From Rotaria socialis (lineage: Eukaryota > Rotifera > Eurotatoria > Philodinida > Philodinidae): a stretch of DNA of 64,000 nucleotides. The notes below the pieces were generated by a model. It worked only from the letters and a program-made list of their open reading frames with translations, did no database searches and was not told the origin of the DNA. The stretch spans positions 62,001 through 126,000 of the forward strand of contig CAJNYU010001708.1 of assembly GCA_905331475.1 (NCBI GenBank), written 5' to 3'. This document shows, piece after piece, positions 12,303 through 23,500 of this stretch; the first letter of the stretch is position 1; each line of letters starts with the position of its first letter. Both the position numbers and the translations under genes were made by a program.

Positions 12303-12624
12303 CTCTCTAAAAAAAAAGGTATTCTAGGAAACTCAGAATAGGTTTCCGATAGTAACAAATTCGGAAACCTTAATAGGGTTTCCGATCAACGGCTTCCGAG
12401 GCCTCGGAAACCCAAAACTGCAAATAACAATAACCATCAGAAACCCTATTTGGGTTTCCCAGCTCAGGTTTCCGAAGCTTCAGAAACCTTATTTGGGTTT
12501 CCGAGCTCAAGTTACTGAAGCTTCGGCAACCTAACCATACCATTAATAATACCGATAAGAAACCGGCTTCGGAAACGTATAGAAACGCTTACGAGAATTT
12601 CCTCTCAACGTTCTTAATCGTAGA

Positions 12625-13810
12625 TCACGAGAGAACGGTAATCGGTCTGCTTTCACTCACAAGGAACTGAGAATGCTCGACATGAGCGATCAGTTTTTGT
12701 CGATCGAAATGAATCTCATTATGATCATCGTCGAATGTTTTTCCACGATCTATATATAGAAAAAAAGAAATCAATCTTTTTAAATGATTCAATTGAAACT
12801 TACTGAAAACATGTTCCACTGATTGTAACAATCTAGAAGTGTTTAAAAGAGAATTAATTCTTTTGAATTAATAAAATTACACACCAGAACCATCTTCGAA
12901 TGTATGCAACGATCTAAATATAAAATAGAGAGATAAACTGTGTTAAATTGTTGAATTAAAACTCATCAGAATCATCTTGGAATGTTTGTGACGACTAAAT
13001 AAAAAAAGAAATGTATTGCTTTGAGTGATTAAAATAAACTCACCAGAGTCATCTTGGAATATTTGCAATGATCTAAATAAAGAAAAAAGAAAATATCGTT
13101 TTGAATTATCGAAACAAACTCACGTGAATCATGTTCCAATGATAGCAGCAATCTAAATAAAAAAAAAGAAAGGAATTGCTTAGAGTGATTAAAATAAACT
13201 CACCAGAATTATCTTGGAATGTTTGCAATGATCTAAATATAAAAAAATAAATAAATGCTTTCAGTTATTGAAATAAACTCACCGTAATCATTCCGATATG
13301 TTGATAATGATCTAAGTCGTAAAACAAATGCAGGAGTGTTTTTTTTATTATTGAAATAAACTCACCAGAATCATTTTCCAATGATAACAGCAATCTAAAT
13401 ATAAAAGAGAGAGATAAATTGCGTTAAATGATTCAATTGAAACTCACCAGAATCATCTTGGATTGTTTGTAACGATCTAAATAAAGAAAAAAAATGAATT
13501 GCTTTCAGTTATTGAAATGAACTCACCAGAATCATGTTCCAATGGTAGCAACAATCTAAATATAAAATAGAGAGACAAATTGTGTTAATTGATTGAATTG
13601 AAACTCACCATAATCATCTTGTAATGTTTGAAATCTTCTAAATATAAAGAATAGAAATAAATAAATTTTTTAGTTTTAAAATTAAACTCACCATGATTGT
13701 TTCTCAATATTACGAAGAATCTAAATGTAAAAGAACAGAAATGAATGGTATTGAATTATAAAAAGCAAACTCACGAGAATCATATGTTATTGTGTCAAAT
13801 GATCTAAATA
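12625..13810 (-). repeat. Array of 29-nt exon-like blocks, period about 81 bp
   Basis: On the minus strand the pattern TTTAG, then 29 bases, then GTGAGTTT recurs thirteen times at 79-83 bp spacing; one clear example is 13044-13072. Two block types tend to alternate: one of the form ATCATTGCAAACATTCC... and one ATTGTTGCTACCATTGG..., both usually ending GATTCTG before the donor. Twelve copies keep a GT donor (GTGAG in most, GTAAG or GTGTG in two). The copy near 12964 has ATGAG and a 28-nt block. The array ends with a larger block (12632-12765) that is open in one frame only. Each 29-nt block carries a stop in one frame, so at most two in a row can be translated. It may be a minisatellite with splice-like edges, a non-coding spliced transcript, or a micro-exon gene. 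Confidence 0.6.
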
Positions 13811-13818
13811 TTGAAAAA

Positions 13819-14187
13819 CCCAGGAGAGTCATTCCGAGAGTAGGATCCTATCGGATTCCGACAAGGGTCAGCCCGTGAATATACCAAATATCCATGAATT
13901 CCAATAAAACCAACAAAATCCTATAGGATTCCGGGATCAGGACCTACAGTCAGATCCATGGTGTAGGAATTCCATAGGACCCAGTGTTGGAAATTAACGG
14001 AATCCGACATGAACGAATGACCCTAGTGTTCTTATGAGTAAATATGCATATTCACCCGTAATTAAGAAAATGTTTTTTTCCGTCGGAACCGACCGTCGAT
14101 CCGTAACCCTGAATCCCATCGGATTCTGTTGAGTGATAGGATCCCATCACATTCGACAGGATCCGTCATAGGATTCATTCACCTGGG
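13819..14187. mobile_element. CCCAGG-ended small element, copy 1
   Basis: It starts CCCAGGAGAGTCATTCCG and ends ATTCATTCACCTGGG. The same pair of ends, in opposite order, bounds 21166-21344. The interior is filled with GGATCC, ATCCGA and TAGGATTCC words in both orientations. Flanks are A-rich on both sides, so the target duplication cannot be read. It is nested in the 12303-16670 element, directly behind the exon-like array. Confidence 0.7.
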
Positions 14188-14881
14188 AAAAGAATCGAAA
14201 TATTCTGAGTTTTCGATATGAAGCTCATTAGATGAGTTTGCTTGTGTTTGGAAAGATCTATATAGAAAAAGAAAAGAATATGTCTTACGTATTGAAATGG
14301 AACTCACTATTATTATTTGCTCATTCCATGTACAACCTCAATAGAAAGATAAGAAACTGAAATTACGGATAGAGTTATACTTTAGAGTAGCGGAGTTCGT
14401 TGTAAATGAGCTGGTGGCTTAGCTGTATTAGATATAAATCACTGTAGCTGTACGTTGTGGCCAGCTTTGAAATCAAGCAAACAATATGGATTAGTTTCTC
14501 AGTATGTGTAGGAAGTGATAAAAACTAATAGATATATTAGAAATTAGACATTAATTACGATTGTTGGTTTTGTTTTCGTAATTGTTTTCACAAAATGAAT
14601 GGTAGTCCGTGATAAGTTAAAATAGTAGAAATTGTATTGTTTATACATGTCATACAATTTACCTTGTCTGGTGCTACGTTTTGAAAAATATCTTGATAAG
14701 AATAGTCAATTTCTTATACTTGGCTCTAGTCTAGCTTTTCTGATGATACGAGCGTGTGAACATGTGCAGTTTCAATTGAATGTATAATTTTTTTCTGTAC
14801 AGAGTAAAACACTTTCAATGAAAACGATGGACACAAAAAAGGAGTTTTAGTTACTATTTTTTCAATAGAAAAATGATTCAA

Positions 14882-15178
14882 TCAAAATGTCATTTTCGTC
14901 GAGTAATTCTGAGTCTTTTTCTTTGATGGACTATTTTCTTCAACTAACTGCTCAGAATCATCTATTTGATTGGCTTTTCGTCTTTGTGTAGGTTGATGAT
15001 TTGTTGAGGTCAGTTGAGATGGTGTTATATGAACTTGATTTGTGAATTGATCACTATCATTTTTTTTGCGAATAACCTGTAAGGTGACTCGCAGATTTAG
15101 GAAACTTTCAAAGTATTTTTTCATTGTCATCTTCATTATTTTAAGTTCATCATTCTTATGCGATGAACTTTGAAACAT
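14882..15178 (-). CDS. Hypothetical 98-codon frame inside an element
   Basis: The frame encodes a hydrophilic, Lys/Gln/Ser-rich sequence (MFQSSSHKNDELKIMK at the start, ENSPSKKKTQNYS near the end). No motif is recognised. It lies upstream, in minus-strand sense, of the 29-nt block array and could be a first exon of the same transcript, but I could not find a convincing donor that links them. It may equally be chance in AT-rich DNA. Confidence 0.2.
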   Translation of the reverse strand: MFQSSSHKNDELKIMKMTMKKYFESFLNLRVTLQVIRKKNDSDQFTNQVHITPSQLTSTNHQPTQRRKANQIDDSEQLVEENSPSKKKTQNYSTKMTF

Positions 15179-16670
15179 AACTAGACATAGCCGTACAATA
15201 TGAAATTAACTATGATGCTAACGATCTAGAACAAAAAACGAAGTGATTGTTGACTTGAAATGTTTTCTATAGTTAACCACCAAGTATGACTAGTTAATGC
15301 CCAAAATATTGATTCACAGTTCAAATGAGATACGACGAAAGTAAAAATGATGTTAACTGATGTATAGCTTTATCAAAATTGATAAGTATTGAGCGACAAT
15401 CGTTTAAAATCTGGATCATTAAATGAATTATTTTGATAATCAGTTTTGATTATTTCAGTTTTTTCTTCCACCCGTTCTATACATGCCACCGCAGGAACTT
15501 GATATATCGTACGTTAATTGAAAATTACGTTCATTTACATGATATCCGATCACTAAATAACTTTATCTTATAATAAATGAAAAGAACATGATTTAAAAAA
15601 AGAATGTAATCTATCACATAGCACGATGCAATATACTAAAAACCAAAACGTGCCTTTAATTTAGTCAACAGCAGATCTCTATATGAATACGGCATATTCC
15701 ATTCGAATTGAACTGAATAATAGTCCAACATAAGTACATCGACATAGAGTGACACGTGCGTTAGAGCCTTAATCTTTCATTGTTATTAAACTGCACAATA
15801 AAAGTGATGAAAATATCAGACGACGAGAATAAATTGAGAAAGACTATTGAAAGCTATTTTCAGAACAATATACAAATATTGCTGAAAGCAAGAATTGCAT
15901 AGGTTTTTCAATAGTAGTAATTGATTGTTTCCAAAATGTTAACAAAATATTTATCTTCGAATATTCAACATTGAGGTTAAACCAAGAATTTCAAGAAAAT
16001 ACTATATTACTTCGAAAGGATGAAACAGTTTTAGATTTTTAAATTGATGAATAAAAGAACGATTCACACTGAAACAAGTCATATAAAGTAAATAAAGTTT
16101 CCATCATGTTAAAAATATGTAAAACTGCGTGAAATCGACGATCGAAAAATAAAAGTCGAACATCTATATTGTTCCTCTGGGACTTGCTGAATTCGAATCA
16201 GGCTGGTTTTATGAAGGATTATGAAGATTTTTAAAAGTTTTGAAACCTTTCACAAAATCACAAAGAACTCGGAAACTGATTTCGGTTCTCCAGTGTACTT
16301 TTTGATATAAAGTATGGTCGGAAACCGAAAAGGTTTCCGAAGTCTTTATTCGGAAACCAAAAAGGTATCCTCGCAAACTCATTCGAATACCAACTCAGTT
16401 TTTCGGGTAATATTAGTTTCCTAGAAAACCACTACGGTTTCCGAGAATACGATTCGGTTTTCGGCATCAAGAAAAAGGTATTCCACAATACTTTAAGGGT
16501 GTCAGAATTGGTGTTTACGGAAACCAACAGGTTTCCGAGCCCTCGGAAACCAGAAAGGTATTTTAAAAAACTGTTCTAGTTTTCGGAAACCCACTCGCAA
16601 CCCATAGAAGTTCCCGAGTGGGTTTCCGAACCGGTTTGGGTTTTCTAGGAAACGGATTTTTTTTAGAGAG

Positions 16671-16993
16671 TATAGGAAAGAGATAGAAGGGAGACAGGAG
16701 AGAGATATTATAACAATGGAAAGAGAACAGAAGGAAGAGGAAAGAGAATCATCGAAGTGCGCCATCAATATCGACACAACGAACTTATCAATCTTCTTAA
16801 AATTGATCAGCAACTCAGCCACATCAGATGCGTGACGGTGCATGAGCACTTAACGACAAATGTGTTGAATCTTTAATTACATCTATTGTATTTTTTTTGT
16901 TTTCAACTTTTCTTGCGTGTATAGGTCGTAATATAATAATTTTTATGCAAGCTATATATAACGGATTAATAAGAAATGGAATTCTAATTTATA
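16671..16993. other. Gap between two TIR elements
   Basis: AT-rich sequence with no gene seen. It joins the right flank of the 4.4-kb element to a MITE-like element. Confidence 0.4.
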
Positions 16994-17165
16994 CTCTCTG
17001 AAAAAAAAGTTGTCATACTGAACCATTTAGAGTTTTAATGGAGGTCTCGAACCTTTTAAGTCCAACAGTTCTGCCTAAAATCATTTTAGGTTCTAGAATT
17101 TTTCACTAGAACTTGTAAACGGTACCGAAAACAAGCTCAGTATGACACTATTTTTTTAAAGAAAG
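16994..17165. mobile_element. MITE-like element, CTCTCTGAAAAAAAAG ends
   Basis: The left end CTCTCTGAAAAAAAAGTTG is followed by TCATACTGA. The right end is the inverse, TCAGTATGACAC followed by TATTTTTTTAAAGAAAG. Ends are imperfect on the right. It sits about 340 bp before the start codon of the ABC transporter, so it could lie in the 5' region of that gene. Confidence 0.6.
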
Positions 17166-17501
17166 CACCAGAATTATACCGTTATGTATTTAAAAGATGA
17201 TCAACATCTGTTATTTTTATAAATGTGATGATATCGTTGAAGTATGAGCACCAATTTACATACATATAGTGAAGAGTAACGAGTGCTTGTGATTAGAACT
17301 TACTATATGACCAGATTGTATGGAAATTATTAGTTCCATTCCATTATAGATGACACTGATACAGGAGATATGGCACTCATGCTCTTGTATAAGACGGCAG
17401 CACTCATGTGATTTGTCAGACGTATTAATGAGATTTTAATGAGTTATAAATGCGTAACTTTTTAGATCGAATTTTCTGCTTGCTTTCTTGCCGGATAAAA
17501 A

Positions 17502-20500
17502 ATGGAAGAAACACAGACTTTACTATCGACGACAAGAAAATCTTTGGATGATGGTATCGTGAGCAAAGTGAGCCGAAAAGTCGCAAACCTGTAAGCCTTT
17601 TTTTTTATATACATAGATCATTCGCGAGAAATTCAATATGAATGTTATTATTTTAGCTTTACCAAACAGCGTCGATATAGCGAACACGATAGTGACAGAT
17701 ATGAGTCGCTCGGTGATCACGTGGAAAATGTTCTAGACGACTCATCTGTTGGTTTTTTGCAACTGGTATGTCAGCACGAAACAATATATTTTTTGTATCT
17801 ATTATTCGGAATAATTTTAGTTTCGTTATGCTGATTGGATTGATATCGTTTTAACATTGGCTGGGTGGTTTTTTTCTGCATTAGGAGGTGTTTGTTTTAT
17901 CACAAGTATGATTATCTTTGCGAAACTCACTGGTACATTGGTTGAAAAAGTCTTCACTGAAAACTGCTATGTTCAACAGAAAAATGCATCAATCACAAAA
18001 ACAAGTAACATTCAATGTCCACTTGGTATTAATATTCATTCGTCTAATTATGATCGATTCGAGAGGTTTGTGACTAAATTAATGATTAATTCAATCTTGA
18101 ACTTTAATTGTTGCGATTCATTGCTATTTTTAGATTTTGTCATAATGTCAGTACTAACTCATCTCACATACTTATTTCAGACATGTCTGCATTTCGAGCT
18201 AAAGTAATTCACCAAGTGATTTGGTTATTCGGTAAGTATTTTATATGCAATATTAAAATTACATCGATCAACGAAGTTATAACTTAGTCGGAGAAAATTC
18301 ATAAAATCGTGACTTTATCTCATATAGTTGTTTAAAAATTTTAATTTCGACAAATTAAAGTCGCTGAAGTCACTTCAGTTGTATTGCTTTAGAAAAAACT
18401 ATTGATTAGTTCATGACATGATAAAAAAATTCATCTATTCGCAGTTAGTTTTCCATCGAAAAAAAGCAGACTTCCATAATGTCATACTCTATATAAAACT
18501 AAATGTTGAATTTATATACATTAGGCCTAATTTTTCTTCAGCGCTCAAAAGTACCAGCTTCAATTTTTCAAATGTTTGAAATTGTATTCGAGAAACATTT
18601 CGTGCATTTTTTCAATGAAAAGCTAACTGAAGACATAAATATTGATAATGTCATGAATCAATCGATGATCATTGTTATGCTAACTAAACTGAAGGTACTG
18701 AGATGATATTTATTTATCAAAGTTAGAAATTTTTTCACAAGCATGCGGCGAAGTTGCAGATTCTTCAATTATGCCTGATACAACTGTACATTCTTCGAAT
18801 ACGGTAACTTCGATACAATATAATCATATACATATATATCTATGTTCATATGACTGAAATAAAATATTCTGGCTTCTTAATTTACAGTTATTGCGACTTT
18901 TCAATTTGTATGCTTGTTTTTCGAATATTATGCACCAACACTGGCTGCCAGACGACAAGTCTCACGCATTAGTGTGCTACTCTTTCGTTCACTTCTTCGG
19001 CGAGTAAGTTCGATTTAGCTTACAGCAGTAGATATTGCAGAATCCAAGTAATTGCTTCACATAATTTGAAGATAAACAAGTTCTTCACCAAAGAATTACT
19101 ATTGAAGAAATTTGAAATAAATTAAGTGTTATAAAGAGTCTTAATTTAGTCTGTGCCATGTAACACTTCTATGAGACAGTACTAGTGACAAGTACTTTTT
19201 TTAAGAACTGGTACCATTCATTCGTTTCCTTTCAAGAATGCTGTCCCCAGAAGGATTGTTTTCAATCAGACTTTTTGTTTCTATTTTACTGATGACCAAC
19301 TTTATTCAGGCATTGATCCAGTTCGCATAAAAGCAACTTTCTAGTGCGTCCAGTTCTTCTCAAAAGCGCTGAGAAAATGATAGCAGCTCTTGCTCTCGCT
19401 TCACTAACTGTAACAGGTCTAGTCTCAATCGTTGCTAGTAATCTTCTATTAGTACGAACTGGTAGCTAGGTGTAATCATTTTCAAACCTTGTCAGGCTTT
19501 CTTTGATAAAGAGTGGAATTACACAGCGTTATCTATCAGATACAACTCACCCACTTTTCCTGAACTTGAAACATAATTCTAGAATTCAAATTTACTAGGA
19601 ATTTTTATTTGCAATTCTTTGAAAAGAAAACAACTGAAAGTTGGTGATAATTAAATCCCCTTACTCTCTAAATGCTAACTGATTCACCAGTCTGTTGAAA
19701 ATCGAAACTAAATACTACGAGAATAAATTCATGGAAACTGATAATGAAAAGAAAAGTTTCGTATATGATTGAAGTACACAATTTTTGCTTTTAGTACCTT
19801 GGTGAGTACGCAGTAGTATCAGTTCAGATACATATCAAAAGTTGTATAAAAAGCACTTATATTCTCACAGGGAAAATGTAAAAGATAATTTATTTTATTC
19901 ATTACTAATGTATAAAATGGATAGGCTATAACTCATGAAGCAGCAAAAAGACACAGAAGATAAAAATAGCATTCGATGTTTAAGTTTAGTGTCTGTAGGA
20001 ATGCTCAAATTTCTGTAAAAACAGGGTACTGCACGAGTCGTGGTTCTATATGAGACAATGTGCACCCCTCCGATGTAACACTGGAATAAAAAGTCAATTA
20101 CACGTGCACATGTTGCGTTAGGCAGTCGAGTTACATTCATATTCTCGTACGATTAGCAAATAAGTAACACTCATCGAAAATCGATTTACTTGGCTCTACA
20201 GTAATGTACTATATACTTACATAGAGTTACAAAGAAAAACAGTGATAGTTATTGAGTAAAACAATGACTCAATAGAAAAATAATAATGATAAAAGAAATT
20301 TGCAACTATCTATTCTACCAACAAATTTTTAGAATTGTAATGAGAAACTGTTTTCATCTTTTCTAACATAAGACTCTCACTTTCGTCAGTGAATTGAAAA
20401 ACTTTTCACGGTATCGAATTTTTTTTCATCTATAAATTTTTCTAATTTATACTACATCTCAATTAATGATACTTAGTACCACCCATGTGACCGAAACCGG

Positions 20501-23500
20501 CAGTTAACCGGCAAATAACCGCGGTTTACCACCGGTTATTTGTGAACTGAAAGAATCTTAGTATGGGATTTGCTTTTAAATTTACGTTTACCAGAAAATT
20601 TTCAAAAAATCTTTTTTTAGTTTATCACCAATTTCACATAATGAAAGTATACACAATACGATAGACATACAATTTCACGAAAGAAATATTTCACTTGAAT
20701 AACACATACAAGTAAATTAGAGACAACACACGAACACAAAAAACTTTCTGAATAATCAATTAAAAGCAATTTTAACACAAAGTAGAAAAAAGTATAGTAA
20801 AACATATACTTCTATATCTAATTAAGTGGACGATCATCATCTGTCGTGACATATTTTACAATAAAAGAAAAGAAAACTATACATAATCATATTAGTCAGT
20901 GACCATCATTGATCAGATTCATTTGAATCCTGATTGGGAACTGCATCAGCACGTCTAGAGGATATTTAACTTTTCTTCAAATTTCGTCGTTTATTTTAAA
21001 ATAGCTTATATACAAACTGAATTTCCTGTTGAACAACAATATGAGAAACAAATATATATCTAGAAAGACAAAACAAAACAAAAATATTCAACCTATAAAA
21101 ATAGGACAATTTTTATTTACCATAGAAAATTAAATATTTCGTAAATGAATTTCCTGTTGAATAAACCCAGGTGGATGAATCCTAAACCGGATCCTATCGG
21201 ATCTGGTAGGATCCGAAGGTCCGACAGTCGATCCGTCACCGGGAATCCCGTAGGATTTCATCGTTTTATTGAATTCCTTATAAAATCCGATGAGATTTCC
21301 GTCGGAATCTGATAGGATCCTACCATCGGAATGACTCTTCTGGGAATAAATAAATATCTAAAAAAAAGGAATTTATCGTGAAACTGTTTTCTTAAAAAGG
21401 AAAAATATATTATTTAGAAGAAAAACAAATTAGCTGAGAGTAGTTGCTAAGTGCATCTTCAAATGAGTTGTTCATTGTGCAAGGTTTACCGTGAGTTGTT
21501 GAATCGCCAAATTTGAGAGTAATACTTTTGAACGGATCAATCTATTCAATACGGAGAGAAGAGAAAATGTAGAATGTAACCATTAGATTCTAACGGTTTA
21601 CCGTTATACAGTGCCCTCTAGCACACATTCTTTTTTTATATCTGAGAAAAATGTAATGAGGATTAGTTAGCGCTCTGTGTTGATAAAAAGATGGAACCAT
21701 GGTGAAGAAAAGTATTTTTGGTATAGATATCCGGAAAACCGAATTTAGAGATAGAACCGTCGGAAAACTGTGGTAGACTGCCGGTATTTTTAATAACCGG
21801 AAGAAACGGACGGTTAACCACCGGTATTCTCGAAACCGCGGTATACCGGCGGTATCTATGAAAAAGTGACGACATGGGCACTGCTTCCTATGAAGGTTCT
21901 ACATACTACAGTTAATAAATAGGGTCAATTGCACCATATGTTTTATGTCATATGTGTTTTATGAAGATAGAGACAGGCAGACAAACATACGCACATAGTG
22001 GCGGCGCCATGGGGGGCTAGGGTGGGCTGAGCCCCCTCAGATTCTGTTTGAGCCCCCCAGAATTTTTCAAAATTTTGATAAAAAAGCAGCTGAGCCCCCC
22101 CCACCCCGCCACCCCAGAAATTTTTTCAGCCCCCTAGAAAATATAAGCGAGGGGCTCAGCCACGCCAGATCAAAATTTCTGGCGCCGCCGCTATACACAC
22201 ACACTTACATTATCGTTGATAGCCCTTATCATTTTAGTCTAGGGATGAGTTTTGCTGATTTTAGTGTCGCAACATTTCCGAAGTATAAATTTATAATTTG
22301 TATAAAATTTATCTGTTACTGTTTACTGGTCTGTCATTGAAACAGGCGTGCTGGTTCTTTTTATTCATACTATTATTCGAATTCATTGAAGTTATTCACC
22401 TCTTCATTGATACTTGAACTTGAATCAGTCAACTTATGGTCTTGCGTTAATCTCAACTTCAAATTTTCACGTTTAATTTTCTAAAGATTGTAAGAATAAA
22501 TCTTCGAGAAAAGAAGAAAGCTTTCGTCTTTACAGCTCGACCAGAAAGATATATTAGCGAAAAATATTTTCTATTCTTACGAAGCTAGTTGTTGCTCTCT
22601 TATATTTTTACATGGGCGATGACTCTTGTCTGATGCAAGAAAGAAAGAAAACTGTAGGTAAAAACTGTAGAATCTCTTAAAAATTTCATCTTTTTAGAAG
22701 TTTATGTTTGCATTTCTTTTTTATCTAGAAAATTTCTTACTTCGATTTGGGTGCAACTAGTCAGCTGAACAGCAAACTATTTGAGTACTTTAGTTCTAAA
22801 TTATGCAACGTGCATTATTTTTGCGTTGTCTTTCGTAGTAATATTGACAAAATCGGCAAAGGCATCGGTTTCGAATTGGCAATGACAGTTGACGCAATAA
22901 TAAATGCCATATTTGGCATTGGCGTGGCTATCTTTCTCGATTGGAAGTTGTCGTTAATAATGCTATGTTTAATACCACTAGTCATCGTCGGTTCAAGCAT
23001 TTTTTCCAAGGTATACACTTTTATTTCGAATATATATGACTTCTATATATTAGAACAGTTTGTAGCTAAAGAAACAATAAATCAGTTAAAAGCATATTCG
23101 AAAGCAGATGAAATTGTTCAAGAAGTATTCAGCTCTCTGCGTACTGTCTTGTCGCTTAATGGTGGCAAGTTTGAAAAAAAGCGGTAAGTTATATAAACAT
23201 ACTGAAATAATCCTTTCTGTGGCAAGAGAAGCCTTGTGACATGAATTATCTTTAGATATCAAACGAATTTACTTACAACTAGAGAGAGTAATATTCGCAA
23301 AGGCATCGCGCTTGGTATTTTTTTTGGCTGGAACTGTCTTATACTTTATGTGATATACTTCGTTGGCTTTATAACAGGATCATATCTCACGTACACAGAG
23401 CATGAAAAAGGAAGCATAGGTAATATCATTGCCGTAAGTTATTCTCTCGGACATTTAATGATAATGAATATAATATATCTCTATTCGTGCACAGGTTGTG

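Larger units (their letters stand above)
12303..16670. mobile_element. 4.4-kb element with CTCTCTAAAAAAAA ends
   Basis: The left end CTCTCTAAAAAAAAA and the right end TTTTTTTTAGAGAG are inverted copies, each flanked by TA, consistent with a 2-bp target duplication. Both flanking 0.3-0.4 kb segments (12310-12600 and 16250-16660) are arrays of GGTTTCCGA and its reverse complement TCGGAAACC. Inside lie the 29-nt exon-like array (12632-13801), a CCCAGG element (13819-14187) and a 98-codon frame (14882-15178). No transposase is seen, so it is probably non-autonomous and may carry copied host sequence. Related ends occur at 16994, 42808, 57503 and, less closely, 48236. Confidence 0.6.
19004..22728 (+). 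other. 3.7-kb transporter intron loaded with repeats
   Basis: This intron separates TMD1 exons ending SLLRR and starting KISYFDLGA. It contains the CCCATGT element 20482-21878 with a CCCAGG element nested in it, and the short element 21998-22191. It also contains an orphan TTTTTACATGGG end at 22605-22616. A short open stretch near 19330-19470 reads as a hydrophobic peptide but has no partner exons that I can place. Confidence 0.6.

Noticed and set aside
18503..18706. 68-codon plus-strand frame inside a transporter intron (MLNLYTLGL...), with AG before and GT after
   Set aside because: Joining exon 18181-18231 directly to 18888-19003 keeps the frame and gives a typical second transmembrane helix. 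This segment does not resemble an ABC transporter and is not needed.
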